From Armatimonadota bacterium (GTDB taxonomy: Bacteria > Armatimonadota > Fimbriimonadia > Fimbriimonadales > Fimbriimonadaceae), in assembly GCA_016789105.1 (NCBI GenBank), contig JAEURN010000002.1, positions 62,001 through 126,000 of the forward strand: DNA of 64,000 bases, read 5' to 3'. Below, piece after piece: positions 58,540 to 64,000 of the stretch; position 1 is the stretch's first letter, and every line of letters starts with the position of its first letter. The notes beneath the pieces were generated by a model. The model saw only the letters and a list, made by a program, of their open reading frames with translations, was not told the origin of the DNA and ran no database searches. The position numbers and the translations under genes were made by a program.

Positions 58540-59294
58540 TTCACCGCCAATTCGTCAAGCCAACCGTAACCTTTGTCCTCAAGTTCCAGGGCCAGCTCTT
58601 TGCCCCCGCTCTTGACGATTCGCCCTTCTTTGAGGATGTGAACATAGTCCGGGACAATGTAGTTGAGGAGCCGCTGGTAGTGCGTGACCACGACAAAGGC
58701 CCGCTCGGGCGAGCGGAGCGCGTTCACCCCGTCTGCCACCGTCTTCAGGGCGTCGATATCTAGTCCGGAATCCGTTTCATCCAAAACGCACAGCGCCGGT
58801 TCCAAAACCGCCATTTGGAAGATCTCGTTTCGTTTCTTCTCCCCGCCGCTGAACCCCTCGTTCACGCTCCGGGTCAACAAGTCGTCTTTCAAGCCGAGCA
58901 ACTTCACCTTTTCGCGGATGAACGACATGAATTGCAGGGAACCGATCTCTTCTTCCCCATTTGCCACTCGTTTGGCGTTCACCGCCGCCCGCAGGAAATA
59001 GGTGTTGCTCACGCCGGGGATCTCGACCGGGTACTGGAACGCCATGAAAACACCTTTGTGCGCCCGGTCTTCCGGTTCCATCTCCGTCAGGTCTTCTCCC
59101 TGGTAGGTGATCGAACCCTCTGTGACTTCGTAATCCTCTCGGCCGGCCAGGATGTTGGCCAGGGTGCTCTTCCCGCTGCCGTTCGGACCCATGATCGCGT
59201 GCACCTCGCCCGCCTTCACCGAAAGGTCAATCCCCTTCAAGATCTCTTTCCCGTCTTCGGCAACGCAGGCGTGCAGATTCTTAATTTCCAACAT
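58536..59294 (-). CDS. sufC: Fe-S assembly ABC ATPase SufC
   Basis: The 252-residue ABC ATPase has Walker A MGPNGSGKSTLANIL, the signature NEGFSGGEKKRNEIFQM, Walker B LCVLDETDSGLDIDAL and the switch His in VVVTHYQRLLNYI. The FSGGEKKRNEI signature and ETDSGLD are specific to SufC. The start is ATG 59294; the open frame upstream to 59351 lacks a better start. TAAACT (59306-59311) lies 11 nt before it. Confidence 0.95.
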   Translation of the reverse strand: MLEIKNLHACVAEDGKEILKGIDLSVKAGEVHAIMGPNGSGKSTLANILAGREDYEVTEGSITYQGEDLTEMEPEDRAHKGVFMAFQYPVEIPGVSNTYFLRAAVNAKRVANGEEEIGSLQFMSFIREKVKLLGLKDDLLTRSVNEGFSGGEKKRNEIFQMAVLEPALCVLDETDSGLDIDALKTVADGVNALRSPERAFVVVTHYQRLLNYIVPDYVHILKEGRIVKSGGKELALELEDKGYGWLDELAVN

Positions 59295-59457
59295 TTGCGT
59301 AGAGCAGTTTACGACCTGCCGATTGGGCCACTGAGCCCGAACCCCCATCAAACCTTACAAAATTGTCATGTTTCAGGCCCTTTGCCCGGAACTTTCGCGG
59401 AGTCGCCACCTGCCCAGGCTAAATTTCACGCTCGCCCTTGCCGAACATTTTCCTTGA

Positions 59458-59548
59458 CGGGCCCGCCAGAGGCCCGCATGTTTCAGCAACCAGGGAAAAC
59501 AAGCTGAAAGAGGGTATGGGCGCTCCACAACGGGGCGCCATTTTTTTT
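59458..59548 (+). ncRNA. Candidate small RNA with terminator
   Basis: In the 280-bp gap between sufC and the next gene, three stem-loops follow each other on the plus strand: CGGGCC/GGCCCG (59458-59476), TTTCAGC/GCTGAAA (59481-59509) and GGCGCTCC/GGGGCGCC (59519-59539), the last followed by eight T (59541-59548), a good intrinsic terminator. No gene on the plus strand ends here, so the terminator must serve a separate transcript. A promoter is not obvious; TTGCCG and TTGACG lie just upstream. It matches no RNA family I know (not 4.5S, 6S or tmRNA). No protein-coding frame is convincing. Confidence 0.4.
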
Positions 59549-59631
59549 GTTCCAGCCAGCCAAATGGGCATTCCGCTCGTTCGCCCTGAAAAACATTGGC
59601 TCCGGGCCGGGGATCGCGTATCGTTTTCCAT

Positions 59632-60180
59632 ATGACCAAACTCGCTTGGCCCGCCGCCCTTGCCCTGGGGTTCACTCTCGGATCGGTGGCGACCCATCAA
59701 TCCGCCCCCACCACTCCGGATAACGCGGAGCTCGCGGAGATGTACAGAATCGACCAGGCTGACAGGGCGGGCGATCTATCCAAACTGGATTGGAAGGCGA
59801 TTGCCGAACACGATGATGCCCACCAAAAGCGGGTTGCCGAAATGCTCGGCCAAGACCTGGTGAAAACCCCAAGGGACTACTACCACGCCGCCATGGTCTT
59901 CCAACATGCCAGCACTCCCCAAGGCTACAAAATGGCCCACGAATTGGCCATGATCTCGGCCGCAAAAGGGGAACCGGACGCCAAGTGGCTCTGCGCCGCC
60001 TCATGGGACCGGTTGCTCCGCAGCCTCAAGCAAAACCAGAGGTTTGCCACCCAATATTCGTCAAAAAATATGAAATCATTTGAACTCGACCCGGTCGACC
60101 CCGAGCCCACAGATTCCATGCGCAAAGCCCTGGATTGCCCGACCTTGCAAGAAGCCAAGCGACGCGCCAAAGATTTCTGA
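59632..60180 (+). CDS. DUF6624-like protein with N-terminal anchor
   Basis: The 182-residue product begins MTKLAWPAALALGFTLGSVA, a signal or anchor, and has the pattern IDQADRAGD, HDDAHQKRVAEML, YYHAAMVFQHASTPQGYKMAHELA and KWLCAASWDRLLRSLKQNQRFATQY. The D-R-x-L...Q-x-F-A/G-T-Q end and the AMVFQH segment resemble DUF6624, whose function is unknown to me. ATG 59632 follows TATCGT (59619-59624) by 7 nt, and TTGGCT (59596-59601) is 17 bp before that: a full promoter for a leaderless mRNA. Confidence 0.75.
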   Translation: MTKLAWPAALALGFTLGSVATHQSAPTTPDNAELAEMYRIDQADRAGDLSKLDWKAIAEHDDAHQKRVAEMLGQDLVKTPRDYYHAAMVFQHASTPQGYKMAHELAMISAAKGEPDAKWLCAASWDRLLRSLKQNQRFATQYSSKNMKSFELDPVDPEPTDSMRKALDCPTLQEAKRRAKDF

Positions 60181-60219
60181 GCCGCCCGCCCCCGCAAGCC
60201 AACGGGTAATCTCGCCCCT

Positions 60220-60984
60220 ATGCTTCTGGAAGGCAAGAAAGGACTTGTCCTCAACGTCACCAACCAAAATTCCATCGGTTGGGGCATCGTCCAAGCCCTC
60301 CACGCCCAAGGGGCCACCATCGGGATTGGGGCCCAAAACGAGCGAACGCTGCCCAAAGTCGAAAAACTGATCGAGGGAATGGATCGCATCGACACGTTCG
60401 TCTGCGACTTCACCTCCGACGACGACCTCAAAAAACTCCGCGACCAAGTCCACCAGAAGTACGGGAAAATCGACTTTTACGTCCACAGCGCGGCATTTGC
60501 CAACAAAGAAGACTTGGAGGGCCGGTTCATCGACACGTCTCGAGCCGGCTTCGCCCTCGCCTTGGATATCTCCGCCTATTCGTTGGTGGCCAGTTGCAAA
60601 GCCCTGGAAGACTTGTTCGTCGACGATGCCAGCATCGTCACCATCAGCTACATCGGCTCAACCCGGGCCGCCGGGAATTACAACATCATGGGGGTCGCCA
60701 AGGCCGCATTGGAATCCGCCGTCCGCTACCTGGCGGTCGACCTGGGAGAGCGGGGGATCCGCGTCAACACCATGAGCCCCGGCCCCATCAACACGGTCAG
60801 TGCCCGGGGGGTCAAAGGCCTCCTGGATATGCTCAAACTCATGGAAGAGCGCACCCCCCTCAAACGGCCATATGGCCAAGATGAATGCGGGCTCAGTGCC
60901 GTCTACCTGTGCAGCGACCTCAGCAAAGGCGTCACCGGGCAAATCCTTTTCATCGATAGCGGCTACAACTTCCAAGGGTTCTGA
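60220..60984 (+). CDS. fabI: Enoyl-[acyl-carrier-protein] reductase FabI
   Basis: The 254-residue SDR-type enzyme has the FabI cofactor motif VLNVTNQNSIGWGIVQAL instead of the usual TGxxxGxG, HSAAFANKEDLEG, TISYIGSTRAAGNYNIMGVAKAALE with the catalytic Tyr-x6-Lys, and RVNTMSPGPINTVSARGVKG. It reduces enoyl-ACP with NADH in the last step of fatty-acid elongation and is the target of triclosan-type inhibitors. TAATCT (60207-60212) lies 7 nt before the ATG. The stop shares bases with the next start (TGATG). Confidence 0.95.
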   Translation: MLLEGKKGLVLNVTNQNSIGWGIVQALHAQGATIGIGAQNERTLPKVEKLIEGMDRIDTFVCDFTSDDDLKKLRDQVHQKYGKIDFYVHSAAFANKEDLEGRFIDTSRAGFALALDISAYSLVASCKALEDLFVDDASIVTISYIGSTRAAGNYNIMGVAKAALESAVRYLAVDLGERGIRVNTMSPGPINTVSARGVKGLLDMLKLMEERTPLKRPYGQDECGLSAVYLCSDLSKGVTGQILFIDSGYNFQGF

Positions 60985-61928
60985 TGCCACTGCTCACCGT
61001 CCCCAACTGGTCTCTGGGACGCGAGCGGTCGGTACTCAGGGAGGCGTTCGACTACTTGACCGCCCAGCCGGTCACCGTCCATTACGCCGAAGCCGACATC
61101 GACCACAACCGCACGGTCACCGCGTTTTCCGGGACACCGGAAAACGTCCGCGAGGCCCTTCTCGGACTCGCCGCAATATTCCTCCCCTGTATCGACCTCC
61201 AACGCCATAGTGGCGTCCACCCCCGGATCGGCGGGCTCGATGTCTGCCCCTTTGTGCCCCTCCCCCCCCTCCGGTCCCCAGGGGACGAAAACTTCAGCCA
61301 AGACCCCCCCGGGCATGATGCTGGCAACGCCGGAGATCTCAACCGGTACATTGCCAGTGTCGCCCAAACCCTGGCCGAAACCTTTCAGATCCCCATTTTC
61401 CTCTACGAGCATTCCGCCCCCGGCCGGGATCTGCCAAACCTCCGCAAAGGCGGGTTCGGAAGCCTCCTCGATCGGACTCTCTCCCCCGATTTCGGCCCAA
61501 ACCGCGCCCACCCCCACCTCGGCGCAACCGTCCTGGGCTGGCGGGATTTTCTTGTTGCCCTCAACGTCAATTTCCCAGACGCCCCCGGGGCGGTCGAGAC
61601 CATGCGCCTCATCGCCTCTCAAATCCGGGACAAGCGACGGAACGGTGATCCGCTCTTTCAAGGCGTCCGGGCCCTCGGGCTCTCCCTGCAGGCCCAGGGG
61701 CTCTGCCAGCTCAGCATGAACATCACTAAACCCGACGCCGCCGACTTCGACTCCATCGTGGCGTTTATCGAAGAAAAGGCCGCCAAACACGGCATCGGCG
61801 ACGGCTACACCCAACTCATCGGGGTCATCCGCGACACAGATGTTGAACGTTCAGTCAAAATTTTCCCCCGGGTCGAGCAAATTGTCCCGACCCGGCAAGC
61901 CACCCACTGGTCGGAGGATTGGCAGTGA
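60984..61928 (+). CDS. Glutamate formimidoyltransferase domain protein
   Basis: The 314-residue protein matches the formiminotransferase part of FTCD: VPNWSLGRERSVLREAF, DIDHNRTVTAFSGTPENVREAL, IDLQRHSGVHPRIGGLDVCPFVPL with the folate/active-site His, and MNITKPDAADFDSIVAFIEE. It moves the formimino group of formiminoglutamate to tetrahydrofolate in histidine breakdown. No cyclodeaminase domain is fused. Position between fabI and purK suggests a link to one-carbon and purine supply. Translation is coupled to fabI by a 1-base overlap. Confidence 0.88.
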   Translation: MPLLTVPNWSLGRERSVLREAFDYLTAQPVTVHYAEADIDHNRTVTAFSGTPENVREALLGLAAIFLPCIDLQRHSGVHPRIGGLDVCPFVPLPPLRSPGDENFSQDPPGHDAGNAGDLNRYIASVAQTLAETFQIPIFLYEHSAPGRDLPNLRKGGFGSLLDRTLSPDFGPNRAHPHLGATVLGWRDFLVALNVNFPDAPGAVETMRLIASQIRDKRRNGDPLFQGVRALGLSLQAQGLCQLSMNITKPDAADFDSIVAFIEEKAAKHGIGDGYTQLIGVIRDTDVERSVKIFPRVEQIVPTRQATHWSEDWQ

Positions 61929-63073
61929 CCTACCGCTTCGATATCGGGTTTTTGGGCGGAGGGCAGCTGGCCCGGATGTCCATCATGGCCGCCCAACGCA
62001 TGGGATTCCATTGCCTCAGCCTCGATCCCGGCCGGGTGACCCCCGCAAGCCAAGTCGCCCCATCGCTCGAGGGCGCCCTGGACGACCCCGAGAAGGTAGC
62101 CCACTTCATTCACCAGTGCCAATTCGTCACGCTCGAAAACGAGTTCATCCCCGCCCAAGCCATCCGCCAGGCCCTCATCATTGCCGACCGGGAGCCCGGT
62201 TGCCTCACCCCGGGGCTCGGCACCTTGGCGACCATTCAAGACAAACTCCTCCAACGCCAGGCGTATCTGACCCATGGGGCACCGAGCCCGCTGGCCGTGG
62301 CTTTAGAAGGTGATTTTTCGACCGCCTTTGAACAAATCGGGTTCCCGATGGTGCTCAAGGCCCGGTTTGGCGGATACGACGGCAAAGGCACCCGATACGC
62401 CCGCAACCCGGAGGAGTTTGCAACCCACCGGGAACTCGTCGCCGGGGGCAACTGGATGGCTGAACAGTTCGTGCCGTTCACCCGCGAACTCGCCGTCATG
62501 GTCTACCGCTCCAAAACCCAGACCGGGTGCTTCCCCACCATGGAGACCATCCAGGTCAACCACGTGTGCGACCAAGTGTTTCCGAGCGGAACCGATGCCT
62601 CCGCCGCCGCCATTGCCGCTGTCGAAGCCGTCCAGGGTTACGGCCTGTTCGGAGTGGAGCTGTTCGAAACCGGGTCTGGCGAATTCTTGGTCAACGAAAT
62701 CGCGCCCCGGCCCCACAACACCGGCCACTACACCCTGGATTGGGGTGGAGTCAGCCAGTTTGAACAACACGTGCGCCTTGCCACCGGGCTCACCTGTGCC
62801 CAACCGATTGGGCAAGAAGCCTGCATGGCCAACGTATTGGGCCCGAGCGCGATGGGTTCCACGGGCGAAACCGGCACCGACTGGCTCACCCGGGCCCGCG
62901 CCGCACTCTATGCCGCGGAACCTGCCGCCCACCTCCATTGGTACGGCAAGGAAGAATCCCGGCCCGGCCGGAAAATGGCCCACATCAACGCCGTCGGCCC
63001 CGATTGCCGCGCCCGCGCGCTCCGGGCCCGAGAAGCGTTTCTTGCGACTTGGACCCAAAACTCTCCGAGCTAG
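61925..63073 (+). CDS. purK: 5-(Carboxyamino)imidazole ribonucleotide synthase PurK
   Basis: The 382-residue ATP-grasp enzyme has FLGGGQLARMSIMAAQRMG, TLENEFIP, the ATP-grasp loop LKARFGGYDGKGTRYAR, ELAVMVYRS, VELFETGSGEFLVNEIAPRPHNTGHYTLD (in parts) and ANVLG. It makes N5-CAIR from AIR, bicarbonate and ATP in purine synthesis. Its partner purE is not in the window. The start is GTG 61925, overlapping the previous stop (GTGA); an in-frame TTG at 61919 is less likely. It closes the three-gene operon. Confidence 0.95.
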   Translation: MTYRFDIGFLGGGQLARMSIMAAQRMGFHCLSLDPGRVTPASQVAPSLEGALDDPEKVAHFIHQCQFVTLENEFIPAQAIRQALIIADREPGCLTPGLGTLATIQDKLLQRQAYLTHGAPSPLAVALEGDFSTAFEQIGFPMVLKARFGGYDGKGTRYARNPEEFATHRELVAGGNWMAEQFVPFTRELAVMVYRSKTQTGCFPTMETIQVNHVCDQVFPSGTDASAAAIAAVEAVQGYGLFGVELFETGSGEFLVNEIAPRPHNTGHYTLDWGGVSQFEQHVRLATGLTCAQPIGQEACMANVLGPSAMGSTGETGTDWLTRARAALYAAEPAAHLHWYGKEESRPGRKMAHINAVGPDCRARALRAREAFLATWTQNSPS

Positions 63074-63121
63074 CCTGCTTGGCCGAACCGGGACCCCAAC
63101 CGGTAAGAGGGCCGCACCGGG

Positions 63122-63181
63122 TATCTTTTAGCGCTTGCGAATCCTGGGTTCGAGTGAACCTGGTTCGGGACGGTTTTCCAC
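63122..63181 (+). promoter_or_regulatory. Promoter and hairpin leader of the bL25 gene
   Basis: TATCTT (63122-63127) is a likely -10 box. The leader of about 48 nt contains a hairpin GGTTC-gagt-GAACC (63147-63160). There is no clear Shine-Dalgarno before ATG 63182. The hairpin could be an autoregulatory site, as leaders of ribosomal protein genes often are, but this is only suggested by position. Confidence 0.4.
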
Positions 63182-63817
63182 ATGGCTACGTTGCAACTCA
63201 CCACCCGCGAAGACGCCTCATCGGCCGGCACCCGCCGATTGCGCCGAGACGGTGTCCTCCCCATGGCGCTCATCGCCAAAGGCGGCGAGACCAAAAAGGT
63301 CCAGGCCGACCGCATGGACACCAAACACCTGTTCCACGACATCACCGGCGTCGCCATCTTCGATGTCGCCATCGACGGCGGTTCGCCAACACGGGTCATC
63401 ATGAAGGACGTGCAACGCGACCCCGTCAGCCGCCGGGTCAGCCACCTCACCGTCATGGAAATTGCCGAAGACGACATCGTGAAGGTCTTCATCCCTGTCG
63501 TGGTGGAAGGCACCCCCAACGCGGTCGCCAAACGCGCCGCCACCCTCATGGTGCCCATGAACCAAATCGAAATCAAAGCCCGCGTCAAAGACCTGCCGGA
63601 ACAGATCCTGGTCGACGCCAGCAAAATGAAGCAAAACGACAAAATTGTCGTCGGCGACCTGAGTCTCGGGGAAGGCGTCGAATTCCTGGCCTCTGACCAA
63701 ACTGTCCTCGCCTCCACCAAACAACTCCGCGGGATGGCCGCCCTGGAAGAAGGCGGCGAAGAATCCCCGGCTGAAGAAGGCGGGGAAGCCGCTGCCGAAG
63801 AAGCATCAGCCGAGTAG
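63182..63817 (+). CDS. rplY: Ribosomal protein bL25, general stress (CTC) form
   Basis: The 211-residue protein has the L25 domain (residues 1-90: RRLRRDGVLPMALIAKGG, DVQRDPVSRRVSHLTVMEI with 5S rRNA-binding residues) and the C-terminal CTC/TL5 domain (IPVVVEGTPNAVAKRAATLMVPMNQIEIKARVKDLPEQILVD in sections), followed by an acidic Glu/Ala-rich tail typical of this form. It binds 5S rRNA in the large subunit. In many genomes pth follows; here the window ends first. A strong terminator follows 20 nt after the stop. Confidence 0.95.
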   Translation: MATLQLTTREDASSAGTRRLRRDGVLPMALIAKGGETKKVQADRMDTKHLFHDITGVAIFDVAIDGGSPTRVIMKDVQRDPVSRRVSHLTVMEIAEDDIVKVFIPVVVEGTPNAVAKRAATLMVPMNQIEIKARVKDLPEQILVDASKMKQNDKIVVGDLSLGEGVEFLASDQTVLASTKQLRGMAALEEGGEESPAEEGGEAAAEEASAE

Positions 63818-63836
63818 CCTGTCCCTGGATCGGCCC

Positions 63837-63871
63837 AACCTCCCCTGGCCCAAAGCCGGGGGAGGTTTTTT
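63837..63871 (+). terminator. Rho-independent terminator after bL25 gene
   Basis: CCTCCCC-t-GGC (63839-63849) pairs with GCC-g-GGGGAGG (63855-63865) around CCAAA-type loop, followed by six T (63866-63871). It is a canonical terminator and contrasts with the U-less hairpins elsewhere in the window. Confidence 0.9.
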
Positions 63872-64000
63872 GTTCCCGTACCCCCTCCCAATTCCCACTT
63901 TTTGGAAACCGGTTTAGGCTCCGCTGACTCCGGGATAGGTCATTCCATCCGCCTCACCCACAGGCACTTTAAATACAGGCTTTGCGGGAACTCGGCCACG
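63872..64000. other. Intergenic end of window
   Basis: No gene is visible in the last 129 bp. The end is AT-richer (CACTTTAAATACAGG near 63965-63980) and may hold a promoter for a gene beyond the window. Confidence 0.4.

Noticed and set aside
59352-59631. 4.5S (SRP), 6S or tmRNA gene in the sufC gap
   Set aside because: The conserved SRP core GGTCAGG...GGAAGCAGCC is absent, there is no tag-peptide frame, and no 6S-like long bulged hairpin is seen. Kept only as an unclassified candidate.

Overview
The window is high-GC bacterial DNA, almost completely coding, with short intergenic gaps, 4-bp stop/start overlaps inside operons and frequent GTG or TTG starts. Several family signatures point to Armatimonadota, probably the Fimbriimonas group: type-IV-pilin-like proteins with the [27 protein letters not shown] signature, PEP-CTERM proteins with a VPEPAT tail, DUF4127 and DUF6624-like proteins, and an error-prone ImuB/DnaE2 pair. 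This assignment is inferred from gene content; there is no rRNA here to confirm it.

Layout. 1-9 kb: the end of a PEP-CTERM gene, a BlaR1/BlaI sensor-repressor pair with two visible operators, lipoproteins, a pseudopilin and a secreted YncE-propeller/phosphoesterase fusion, then rmuC. 9-13.7 kb: methylisocitrate lyase and (methyl)citrate synthase, a GNAT-like gene broken by an amber codon, and a GT9 glycosyltransferase. 13.7-18.4 kb: a complete four-gene trans-4-hydroxyproline catabolic operon (epimerase, D-hydroxyproline oxidase, deaminase, 2-oxoglutarate semialdehyde dehydrogenase), divergent from an SDR gene. 19.3-29.1 kb: two related PEP-CTERM genes separated by tRNA-Asn and an 8.2-kb island inserted at the 3' end of that tRNA. 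The island is bounded by 39-bp perfect repeats and carries the whole kdpFABCDE potassium system plus a small extra membrane ORF. 29.1-33.9 kb: dnaE2 and imuB mutagenesis genes. 33.9-38.9 kb: divergent cell-wall hydrolases, carbonic anhydrase, a BI-1-like membrane protein with a PII protein, a large TPR protein and tRNA-Pro. 39-43.4 kb: a membrane protein and a three-gene operon that looks like decaprenyl-phosphoryl-arabinose synthesis. 43.4-57 kb: pyruvate kinase, PilZ-like, YbjN-like, phosphopentomutase, a lipoprotein/pseudopilin pair with a poly-G promoter, FtsB-like, ComM, ThuA, DUF4127, hydrolase, Dps, ruvAB, AraC and VOC genes. 57-64 kb: sufCD, a possible small RNA, a DUF6624-like gene, a fabI-formiminotransferase-purK operon and ribosomal protein bL25.

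Cross-cutting signals. About fifteen genes on both strands carry a TANNNT-like -10 box 5-7 nt before the start codon and no Shine-Dalgarno sequence, which implies widespread leaderless transcription. A structured intergenic repeat occurs twice, in opposite orientation, with a conserved core and covarying stems. A G9 tract sits between the -35 and -10 of one promoter, the classical layout of a phase-variable promoter. Perfect GC-rich hairpins without U-tracts mark several gene ends.
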